Part shown: positions 1-7,008 of the stretch, one piece after another
Numbering within the stretch: position 1 is the stretch's first letter
Layout: every line of letters begins with the position of its first letter
Assembly: GCA_031411495.1 (NCBI GenBank)
Contig: JANOBD010000024.1
Coordinates: 1 to 18,619, forward strand
Source of the DNA: JANOBD01 sp031411495
GTDB taxonomy: Bacteria > Planctomycetota > Phycisphaerae > Tepidisphaerales > Tepidisphaeraceae
Direction of reading: 5' to 3'
Length of the DNA stretch: 18,619 bases
The notes under the pieces: model-generated
Database searches by the model: none
What the model was told of the DNA's origin: nothing
What the model saw: the letters and a program-made list of their open reading frames with translations, nothing else
Program-made: the position numbers and the translations under genes

Positions 1-656
1 CCTCGCCGCAGTAGTTCTGCTGACGTCGAGCACGTCCGCCAATTACTTCGATGCATACGACGATCGAGTGCCATGAAGAAGCTGATCGCGCTCACTGTCC
101 TTACCGTCGTCAGCCGTTCGTGGCCGGGCTTGCAGAACGCGGCGAAGTCGTGCGTGCCGATCAGGTACCGCATCGCTTCGCGCATGGGCTCGATGTGGAT
201 CGGCTGCCAGCGGTGATAGTACAGATCGCCCTGGAACACCGGCCGATCGTCGTGGTTCCACACCGCGTACTGGTATCGTTTGCTCACCGCGCTCTCGATC
301 GCATCGAATGTCGCCGGCACCGGCTCGATCGAACGGATCAGGATGTCGTCGGGCAACTGGTGATTGATCGCCCGCATGAGGCCCAGCATCGGGATCTGCG
401 TCATGTTCGTGTCGAAATGGACGACCTGCCCTTTCGCGTGGACGCCGGTATCGGTGCGCGACGACCCGACGCATTTCACAGGATGGCGCAGGACTTCCTT
501 GACGGCGTTGTTCATCGTCGTTTGCACGGTCGGCAGGCCGGTGGCGTGCGCCGGCCGGGCGCCTTTCCACGAGTGGGGAAAGCCTTGCGTCTGCCAGCCG
601 TAGTACGCCGTACCGCGGTAAGAGACGATGAGCTTGTATCGCTGGAGTTCTGACAT
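1..656 (-). CDS. truA: tRNA pseudouridine(38-40) synthase TruA, partial (3' end beyond window)
   Basis: TruA isomerises uridine to pseudouridine at positions 38-40 of the tRNA anticodon arm. Read on the minus strand from the ATG at 654-656, the protein begins MSELQRYKLIVSYRGTAYYG and carries the family's catalytic motif SSRTDTGVHAKG near residues 65-76, with the expected catalytic Asp at about D69. The later segments KRYQYAVWN and THDFAAFCKPGHE, then TTVRTV near residue 187, also fit TruA. The frame stays open to base 1, so the C-terminus is missing. After TTVRTV, the last 30 or so codons (bases 1-92) do not resemble the usual C-terminal beta strand and GFLxxMVR-type segment in any frame, so a frameshift, rearrangement or edge artefact is possible. 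The gene is divergent from the repressor gene at 924. Identification is firm; integrity of the 3' end is not. Confidence 0.9.
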   Translation of the reverse strand, partial: MSELQRYKLIVSYRGTAYYGWQTQGFPHSWKGARPAHATGLPTVQTTMNNAVKEVLRHPVKCVGSSRTDTGVHAKGQVVHFDTNMTQIPMLGLMRAINHQLPDDILIRSIEPVPATFDAIESAVSKRYQYAVWNHDDRPVFQGDLYYHRWQPIHIEPMREAMRYLIGTHDFAAFCKPGHERLTTVRTVSAISFFMALDRRMHRSNWRTCSTSAELLRR

Positions 657-874
657 TCCGAGTCATTCAGATTTACCCGGGCAGACAATCGAATGCGAGC
701 GACATGCGAACGACACAAAGAATGGTCGCGAAGGACGCAGGAAGCGAAGATTCTCGCAGTGCCGAGCCCTCCATATCCATACCCGTTCGATTTTGGGAAG
801 CGTCTTATCGCCTCTTCGCGGATCTCCGTCGATTCGCGATCTTGCGAGCCCGGGCCTGCGTATTCGCACCATCT

Positions 875-909
875 ACGAAGATTTTCGTTGATCGTACGAA
901 AGACTTCGT
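875..909 (+). promoter_or_regulatory. Two tandem operator-like palindromes, ACGAA-N4-TTCGT
   Basis: ACGAA-GATT-TTCGT lies at 875-888 and ACGAA-AGAC-TTCGT at 896-909. Both have perfect 5-bp arms and a 4-bp spacer, and their centres are 21 bp apart, about two helical turns. The whole block is itself an imperfect dyad. It ends 14 nt before the start codon of the BlaI-type repressor at 924 and overlaps a possible promoter (TTGATC 888-893, 17 bp, TATCGT 911-916). BlaI/MecI repressors are known to autoregulate through paired short palindromes, so these are probably the repressor's own binding sites. The sequence is seen; its function is inferred. Confidence 0.7.
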
Positions 910-916
910 ATATCGT
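888..916 (+). promoter_or_regulatory. Candidate sigma70-type promoter of the repressor-peptidase operon
   Basis: TTGATC (888-893) and TATCGT (911-916) are separated by 17 bp. Each matches the -35 or -10 consensus at 4 of 6 bases. Transcription would begin at or within a nucleotide or two of the ATG at 924, giving a leaderless mRNA, which agrees with the lack of a Shine-Dalgarno sequence there. Both operator palindromes overlap this promoter, so a bound repressor would exclude polymerase. Confidence 0.45.
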
Positions 917-923
917 TCCGTCC

Positions 924-1316
924 ATGCCGCCTAAGCCGATTCCGCACCCGACCGATTCAGAGCTGGAGATCCTCGCCGTCCTCTGGGAGCGCGGGCCCTC
1001 CACCGTCCGCGATGTGTTCGATTCGATTTCAAGGCAGAAGCGGACGGGCTACACCACGATCCTCAAGCTTCTGCAGATCATGGCCGGCAAAGGGTTGGTG
1101 AAGCGGGACGAGCGACAGCGTACGCACGTCTACCGCGCCGCGCTCGCCGAGGAACAGACCCACCGGCGACTGCTGCGCGACCTGCTCGACCGGGCGTTCG
1201 GCGGCTCGCGGGAGAAGTTCATGCTCAGCGCGCTCGACGCCTCCCGCGCAACGCCTTCGGAACTTGATGCGATGCGCGAATTGATCGCCCGTCAGTCCAA
1301 ACCACGAGAGGATTAA
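924..1316 (+). CDS. BlaI/MecI/CopY-family transcriptional repressor
   Basis: A 130-residue winged-helix repressor of the BlaI/MecI family, which binds operator DNA as a dimer and is inactivated when a partner M56 peptidase is activated. The start ATG at 924 gives MPPKPIPHPTDSELEILAVL; the PTDxELEIL opening followed by LWERGPSTVRDV is typical of the family N-terminus. The recognition part, RTGYTTILKLLQIMAGKGLV, is at about residues 37-56, and the C-terminal half (LLDRAFGGSREKFMLSAL) resembles the dimerisation and cleavage region. The frame is open upstream to 693, but that extension has no homology and crosses the operators, so I reject it. No Shine-Dalgarno sequence is present. The M56 peptidase gene starts 2 nt after the stop, so the two are surely co-transcribed and probably act as a sensor-repressor pair. 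The target genes beyond autoregulation are unknown. Confidence 0.92.
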   Translation: MPPKPIPHPTDSELEILAVLWERGPSTVRDVFDSISRQKRTGYTTILKLLQIMAGKGLVKRDERQRTHVYRAALAEEQTHRRLLRDLLDRAFGGSREKFMLSALDASRATPSELDAMRELIARQSKPRED

Positions 1317-1318
1317 CC

Positions 1319-3856
1319 ATGCCGCTCCTGCAGACACTCGGCTGGACGTTCGTTCACTTCCTCTGGCAAGGGCTGGCCATCGCGCTCGCTGCGTGGGCGC
1401 TGCTCGTGCTCTGCAGGTCAGCGCGCCTGCGTTACGCGATCGGCTGCGGCGCGTTGCTGGCGATGCTCGCGGCGCCCGCACTCACGTTCTCGTTCCTGAT
1501 CGACCGAGCGACGCTGTCGCCACAGCTCGATCCGACTCGAACGTCCGCGATTCCGTTCGATGAGCGATCGATCGCAGTGCCGCTCGAACCCGCCGCGATC
1601 ACGGCCGTTTCGCCAACCTGGCGTGACCGCGCCGCCGTCGCCGTGGTTCCCTGGCTCGGCCGCTGCTGGATCGGCGGCGTCATCGTGCTCGCGTGCTGGC
1701 AAGGCGCCGGCGTCGAACAGCTTCGGCGGATGCGCCGCCGATCGGCCCCGCTCGATGATCCCCACTGGCAGGCGCGTCTTCATCGCCTGGCGGATCGACT
1801 CGCGATCCGCCGGCGCGTCAATCTATTCGTCAGTGAACAGATCGATTGCCCGGCCGTCATCGGATTCATCAAGCCGGCGATTCTGTGGCCCGCGGCCGCA
1901 CTCAGCGGCCTCACGCCGAAACAGATCGACGCCCTGCTCACGCACGAACTCGCGCACATCTCCCGGCATGACGACTGGATCAACCTGCTTCAGGTCGGCG
2001 TCGAAACAGTGTTGTTTTTCCATCCGTGCGTCTGGTGGCTCTCCCGCCGCGTCCGCCAGGAGCGCGAGAACTGCTGTGACGATCTGGCCGCCATCATCTC
2101 GGGGAACCGCGTGGAGTATGCCGGCGCGCTGATCGCCATGGAATCGCTGCGGCAAACTCATTCCCTTGCTCTTCAAGCCAACGGAGGTTCGCTGATGAAA
2201 CGGATTCAGAGACTGCTCGAGCCGACTGCTCTTGGAACACATCGATCGCGCGGCGTCTCCGGCGCCATTGCGTTGGTCGCGCTTGCCGCCATTGCGTCGA
2301 GCTGGGCGAGCCATTCCCGCGCCGATGACTCCGCCAACGCGCCTGCCCTGCCGACGACAGCTCCCGCGGCACAGATCGCCGACGCGGCACCCATCAGCGA
2401 GCCGACGACCCAGCCGCAGCACGTCTGGCTGCGCAGCGTCGAGATTGACCCCGACTACGCGATCCAGCCGAGCGACGTGGTGCAGTTGCGCATCGTGAAC
2501 CTCGCCGGCGACGGGAGCGTTCAGATCGAATCGGGACGCGTGAGCGAAAGCGGAGACATCTCGCTTCCGAACATCCCGAAAGTCGCGGTGAAGGGCCTGA
2601 CGGAAATCGCGGCAGAAGAGCGGGTGCTCGAGGCGCTGAAAACGATCCGCCCGGATGTGAAGGTGCGACTGACCATTGTCCAGCGGCTCGTCCCGCTGAA
2701 CTTGACCACGTCGGACGCGCTCACGAGCGATCCGAATTACCAGCGCCTCGTCGTCGAGCGACAGAGCGCGCTGGCCGAGATGCGGCAACGCACGGCTGCA
2801 CTCGGCGAAGCCCATCCGAAGGTGCGGGAAGCTCAACAACGGATCGAGTCGATCGAGAAGCAGATCGAGGAGATCACATCCACGATCGAATCAAAGGTCG
2901 CGAAAGCGATGGCCGAGATCGATGCATCACGGATGAACCAGTCGGCCGAAAACGCGTTGAAGGCAACGGCGGCCAATCCGGACATCGCGGCGAGGCTGAT
3001 GGAACGGAACGGGCTGAACGACAAACTCGCGGCGCTTTCCCGATCGTTCGGGCCTGACAGTCCGGCGGTGAGAGACATGCAGGCCCAGGTCGAGCAGCTC
3101 AACAAGCGTCTCGCGGAGATGGCCGCCCAACTGAAACCAAAGCTCGAAGCCGCGCGGGCTCGGTTCGAACTGGCGCGGGAACGAGCCTCCGTTGCGGAAG
3201 TGCAAGCGGCCGACGCTGCGCAGCACGCGCTGCGCGAATCGCGGAAAGAGCGGTTTCGCTCTGAAGGACGATCGCCGTCCACTCAACCCGAAGTCGGCGC
3301 CGAAGCGAGGGGCCTGAGCAGGCTCGACGCTGAATCTGCCGCCGCGCAGGAAAGGAAGAGTGCCGAGGACGACAAAGCGGAATCGACGCTCGCGAAATAC
3401 CAGCGGCTCTCGAAAGATCGCGACGAAGTCCTCGCCGCGATCCAGGCCGAGAACGAATCTGCGTCGCCACGACCCGCGAAGCTCGCCGAGTTAACCGCGC
3501 TGCGCGACACGATCCAGGCGCAGATCGAGGCCCTTACGACGGCCACCGGGGAGTACTACATCGCCGGCAACGTGAAACGGCCTGGCGTGTACGCGCTTTC
3601 GGGTCGGAGGATTTCGCTCAAGCAGGCGATTGCCTCGGCGGGATATGAAAATCTTGCCCAGGACACGCAGATCCAGATCATCCGCAGAAACGCCGCCGAC
3701 AAAACCGAAACGACGATCACCCGATCGCTGGCCGAGCTTTTCGATCGGGCGAAAAAGATCGGCGAAGACGGTGGCGACCTCTTTCTGCTTCCGGACGATC
3801 AGGTGATCGTCGGGTGGACCGTTCCAGCCGATCCCAGGACGTTGCCGCTCCAGTAG
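1319..3856 (+). CDS. M56 (BlaR1-like) membrane metallopeptidase fused to polysaccharide-export/SLBB module
   Basis: An 845-residue multidomain protein. Residues 1-330 form an M56 peptidase: hydrophobic segments lie near 5-32, 38-61 and 115-135, the zinc motif HELAH is at 209-213, a probable third ligand is E250 in QERENCCDD, and a further membrane helix near 315-335 precedes a Thr/Ala/Pro linker. In BlaR1/MecR1 this domain cuts the BlaI/MecI repressor on the cytoplasmic side. Here the expected penicillin-binding sensor is absent. Instead, residues from about 377 (DPDYAIQPSDVVQLRIV) to 460 resemble a Poly_export (Wza-type) N-domain, 461-740 are charged, heptad-like coiled coils reminiscent of GumC/Wzz chain-length proteins, and 744-835 (GEYYIAGNVKRPGVYAL onward) form an SLBB domain. 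The gene is translationally close-coupled to the repressor gene (2-nt gap). The likely role, inferred, is an envelope or exopolysaccharide sensor that relieves repression. It could instead be a scaffold with residual peptidase activity. Confidence 0.88.
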   Translation: MPLLQTLGWTFVHFLWQGLAIALAAWALLVLCRSARLRYAIGCGALLAMLAAPALTFSFLIDRATLSPQLDPTRTSAIPFDERSIAVPLEPAAITAVSPTWRDRAAVAVVPWLGRCWIGGVIVLACWQGAGVEQLRRMRRRSAPLDDPHWQARLHRLADRLAIRRRVNLFVSEQIDCPAVIGFIKPAILWPAAALSGLTPKQIDALLTHELAHISRHDDWINLLQVGVETVLFFHPCVWWLSRRVRQERENCCDDLAAIISGNRVEYAGALIAMESLRQTHSLALQANGGSLMKRIQRLLEPTALGTHRSRGVSGAIALVALAAIASSWASHSRADDSANAPALPTTAPAAQIADAAPISEPTTQPQHVWLRSVEIDPDYAIQPSDVVQLRIVNLAGDGSVQIESGRVSESGDISLPNIPKVAVKGLTEIAAEERVLEALKTIRPDVKVRLTIVQRLVPLNLTTSDALTSDPNYQRLVVERQSALAEMRQRTAALGEAHPKVREAQQRIESIEKQIEEITSTIESKVAKAMAEIDASRMNQSAENALKATAANPDIAARLMERNGLNDKLAALSRSFGPDSPAVRDMQAQVEQLNKRLAEMAAQLKPKLEAARARFELARERASVAEVQAADAAQHALRESRKERFRSEGRSPSTQPEVGAEARGLSRLDAESAAAQERKSAEDDKAESTLAKYQRLSKDRDEVLAAIQAENESASPRPAKLAELTALRDTIQAQIEALTTATGEYYIAGNVKRPGVYALSGRRISLKQAIASAGYENLAQDTQIQIIRRNAADKTETTITRSLAELFDRAKKIGEDGGDLFLLPDDQVIVGWTVPADPRTLPLQ

Positions 3857-3927
3857 TCGTCACGGAAATCGCTGCGACGGGAACAAATCGCGGCCTGCGG
3901 TGTTAAATACATCTGGAGACCTGCGAT

Positions 3928-4410
3928 ATGAACCTATCCCGTCGTGAAGTGTTGGCCAGCCTGACCGTCTGCGGCGCGTGTGCCGCGCTGGGCATCTGCC
4001 CCACCGAGGCATTCGCGGGGGGCCCGAAAGCGATCGACCTGGGCCCGGTGACCGACTTCGCCGATGAAGGCATCTACGACAAGTTTGCGAAAACGCACCG
4101 CCTGCTGTTGGTCCGCACCGGCGACACGCTGACGGCGATGTCGAGCCTCTGCACGCACAGGAACGCCGTCCTCGTCAAAAAGGGAGATCACCTGAGATGC
4201 GCCAAGCATGGCAGCGAGTTCGACGCGGCCGGCTACGTTCTGAAGGCGCCGGCGCGAATCTCGCTCCCGCGGTGCGGCATCCGGATCGAAAATGGAAAAG
4301 TTATTGTCGATCCGTCGAAGATGTTCGACGAGAAAAACTGGGGCGACCCCGCCGCCAGCGTCACGATCCAGCAGAACGATTTGAAGACGACGACACAGCC
4401 TGCGAAGTGA
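3928..4410 (+). CDS. Tat-exported Rieske [2Fe-2S] protein
   Basis: A 160-residue small Rieske iron-sulfur protein. The N-terminus MNLSRREVLASL has a twin-arginine (SRRxVL) motif, a hydrophobic Ala/Cys-rich stretch and an AFA cleavage site near residues 28-30, so it is probably folded in the cytoplasm and exported by Tat. The cluster ligands are C75-T-H77 and C91-A-K-H94, separated by the 13-residue spacing seen in short soluble Rieske proteins, and followed by GSEFD. A ggag at 3914-3917 is suitably placed before the ATG at 3928. It lies 71 nt after the M56 gene on the same strand and might be co-transcribed, though nothing shows this. No oxygenase or cytochrome bc partner is adjacent, so its electron donor and acceptor are unknown. 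Confident in fold and export, not in pathway. Confidence 0.88.
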   Translation: MNLSRREVLASLTVCGACAALGICPTEAFAGGPKAIDLGPVTDFADEGIYDKFAKTHRLLLVRTGDTLTAMSSLCTHRNAVLVKKGDHLRCAKHGSEFDAAGYVLKAPARISLPRCGIRIENGKVIVDPSKMFDEKNWGDPAASVTIQQNDLKTTTQPAK

Positions 4411-4439
4411 ATTGCAGGCGCGGGTACGCTGTAGACAAT

Positions 4440-4454
4440 CATCGCTTCGCGATG
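4440..4454 (+). terminator. Weak hairpin after the Rieske gene
   Basis: CATCGC-TTC-GCGATG forms a 6-bp stem with a 3-nt loop 30 nt after the Rieske stop codon. A second stem, GATCGCG/CGCGATC (4495-4501 with 4508-4514), overlaps the stop codon of the convergent slyD gene. Neither is followed by a T-run, so termination here is only plausible; the convergent gene arrangement makes it likely that something ends transcripts in this gap. Confidence 0.3.
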
Positions 4455-4512
4455 CAGTGACATCATGCCCCGTTCGCAGTTGGAGCGACCGATCGATCGC
4501 GTGAGCGCGCGA

Positions 4513-4998
4513 TCAGTGCTGCACGCCGCCCGGGCCGTGCGCGTGGCCGTGCTGGATCTCTTCGATCGACGCGACGCGAACGTCGATCACTTTCACGTCG
4601 AACGTGAGCGGCACTCCAGCCAGCGGGTGATTGGCATCAACGGTCACTTCATCGGCAGTGACCTTGGTGACCCGCACCGGGATCTGTCGGCCGTTCGGGC
4701 CCTTGGCGTTGATCTGCATCCCCACCATGATCATCGAGTTCGCCGGAAACTGGCTGCGCGGGACGACCTGGACCATGCCGGCGTTGTGGACGCCATACGC
4801 CTTCTCCGGAGGGATCGTGGTCTTGAACGTGTCCCCCGCCTTTTTCCCTTCCAGTTCGGCTTCGAGTCCCGGGATGATGCCGCCCGTACCGTGCACATAC
4901 AGGAGCGGGCCGCGGCCGTCGGAGGTATCGAGCTTCTTTCCGTCCGGGTCGGTCAGCGTGTAGTCAATCGAAACGACGGTGCCGGAGGCGATCTGCAT
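4513..4998 (-). CDS. slyD: FKBP-type peptidyl-prolyl isomerase, SlyD family
   Basis: A 161-residue cytoplasmic prolyl isomerase and chaperone. The FKBP part starts MQIASGTVVSIDYTLTDPDG, continues with LLYVHGTGGIIPGLEAELEG and PEKAYG, is interrupted by the SlyD insert-in-flap chaperone domain (about residues 72-125, including VQVVPRSQF and VTVDANHPLAG), and closes with LTFDVKVIDVRVASIEEI. The C-terminus HGHAHGPGGVQH is a much shortened form of the His-rich nickel-binding tail of E. coli SlyD, so metal binding is probably weak. The ATG at 4996-4998 is preceded by purine-rich GAAGAA, a loose ribosome-binding site. It lies downstream of the ABC ATPase gene on the same strand, separated from it by an inverted repeat at 5019-5137. 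Confidence 0.93.
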   Translation of the reverse strand: MQIASGTVVSIDYTLTDPDGKKLDTSDGRGPLLYVHGTGGIIPGLEAELEGKKAGDTFKTTIPPEKAYGVHNAGMVQVVPRSQFPANSMIMVGMQINAKGPNGRQIPVRVTKVTADEVTVDANHPLAGVPLTFDVKVIDVRVASIEEIQHGHAHGPGGVQH

Positions 4999-5018
4999 GG
5001 TTCTTCACTTTCAAAATA

Positions 5019-5137
5019 GGCCACCGATGGACACCGATGACACGGATGAAATCAACAGCGAGTTTCGGAATGACGGACCTGTTTAAACGGACGATCGACG
5101 GTTTTTCTCATCGGTGCCATCCGTGCAATCGGTGGCC
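5019..5137. repeat. Inverted repeat of CACCGAT/CACGGAT units
   Basis: The left arm (5019-5050) starts GGCCACCGAT and contains three 7-mer units: CACCGAT, CACCGAT and CACGGAT. The right arm (5108-5137) holds the same kinds of unit in inverted orientation and ends ATCGGTGGCC. The outer 10 bp pair perfectly; the inner part pairs imperfectly because unit order differs, and about 57 nt separate the arms. The element fills the gap between the ABC ATPase stop (5140) and the SlyD start (4998). It resembles dispersed intergenic repeats I associate with planctomycete and verrucomicrobial genomes. Transcribed, it could fold into a hairpin that attenuates read-through into slyD; this is an inference. Confidence 0.7.
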
Positions 5138-5139
5138 AC

Positions 5140-6330
<1,191 letters not shown>

Positions 6331-6375
6331 GTGCGAGGTTCCTCGAGTTGTGCGTACGTTCCGCCTAGGCAGGGA

Positions 6376-6404
6376 AATATAACGGTTTACTTCGGCCGAA
6401 CCAA
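6376..6404 (-). promoter_or_regulatory. Sigma70-type promoter of the ABC ATPase gene
   Basis: On the minus strand, TTGGTT (6399-6404) and TATATT (6376-6381, 5 of 6 consensus bases) are separated by 17 bp. Transcription from about 6368 would give a leader of about 38 nt containing the GAGGA ribosome-binding site. Geometry and -10 are good; the -35 is weak. Confidence 0.5.
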
Positions 6405-6610
6405 TCGCGGGGTTCCGCGGCACAGCGACGGGAGTGCGAATGGAGGAGAAGGACCGCAGTCCAAAACGGCGGCAGAGCTGCCGGAAGGAGGGTTTTTTGA
6501 GGCGCCGTTCGCGTGCGTTCATCCTTTTCAGAACCGTCTCAAACCCTCTCACTTCGTCTCGTCTCGGCTTTCGAACGTGCATTTTCGCCTCAATAACGCG
6601 AGTATCAGTT

Positions 6611-6656
6611 GAGGGCGGCTCTCCCATGGCGAGAGTGTCCTCAAGGCCCTCTTTTG
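6611..6656 (+). terminator. Candidate intrinsic terminator or structured RNA in the spacer
   Basis: GAGGGC (6611-6616) pairs with GCCCTC (6646-6651), and CTCTC (6619-6623) pairs with GAGAG (6631-6635) inside it. Four T residues follow directly. It would terminate a plus-strand transcript, yet no plus-strand gene precedes it, which leaves a small RNA or chance. Weak on its own. Confidence 0.25.
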
Positions 6657-6994
6657 TCGCTGAACGTGTCCAAATCGGTATTCGCATAGCGCTGCACTCC
6701 CCGCGACAGGTTGGATGACTCGCCCATTTCGGCCGGCGCGCACGCCTCCTGCCGGCCAGGCAGATCCCCATAATTCCGCTGTGAGGCGGATGTCCAGCCA
6801 AAACCGCTCGCCGGTCAGAGCGTCCCGATGCGGCAAATCGCCCAAACGCTCGTCGTGCGGGTCGTTTCAATCGTCTTTCGACGCCATGCCGGACCCAGGT
6901 TTGAAGCGAGTGCACGGCGAGTGACTCATTTTGGTGAACGAATTGGATTGGCACTACGGCCGATGGGCAAACATGATTATTCTCGCCGTCGCCT

Positions 6995-7000
6995 TTCAAT
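6995..7000 (+). promoter_or_regulatory. Possible -10 element of the sensor kinase gene
   Basis: TTCAAT ends 8 nt before the ATG at 7009, and no Shine-Dalgarno site is present. There is no convincing -35. I list it because the same spacing recurs at the repressor, yajQ and epimerase genes. Confidence 0.3.
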
Positions 7001-7008
7001 GAAACGCA

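Larger units (their letters stand above)
6331..7008. other. 678-nt divergent non-coding spacer
   Basis: No frame here shows codon use or similarity that I can defend. The left end carries the ABC ATPase promoter. A nested hairpin lies at 6611-6651: outer GAGGGC/GCCCTC, inner CTCTC/GAGAG, followed by TTTTG, which looks like a plus-strand intrinsic terminator with no gene in front of it. Another stem, GGCCGGC/GCCGGCC with a 13-nt loop, is at 6731-6757. The right end contains TTCAAT (6995-7000), a possible -10 for the sensor kinase. The spacer could hold a small RNA or long regulatory regions; I see nothing decisive. Confidence 0.5.

Noticed and set aside
73..216. Short plus-strand frame beginning MKKLIALTVLTVV, resembling a signal peptide
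   Set aside because: It overlaps the conserved TTVRTV part of truA in antisense and continues into shadow sequence, so the likeness is probably chance.
43..666. 207-codon minus-strand frame over truA
   Set aside because: It is the shifted-frame shadow of truA; the product is Arg/Asp-rich with no family match, while the frame starting at 656 gives TruA motifs.
6946..6960. TGGCAC resembling a sigma54 -24 element before the kinase gene
   Set aside because: The -12 GC is not at the required distance.
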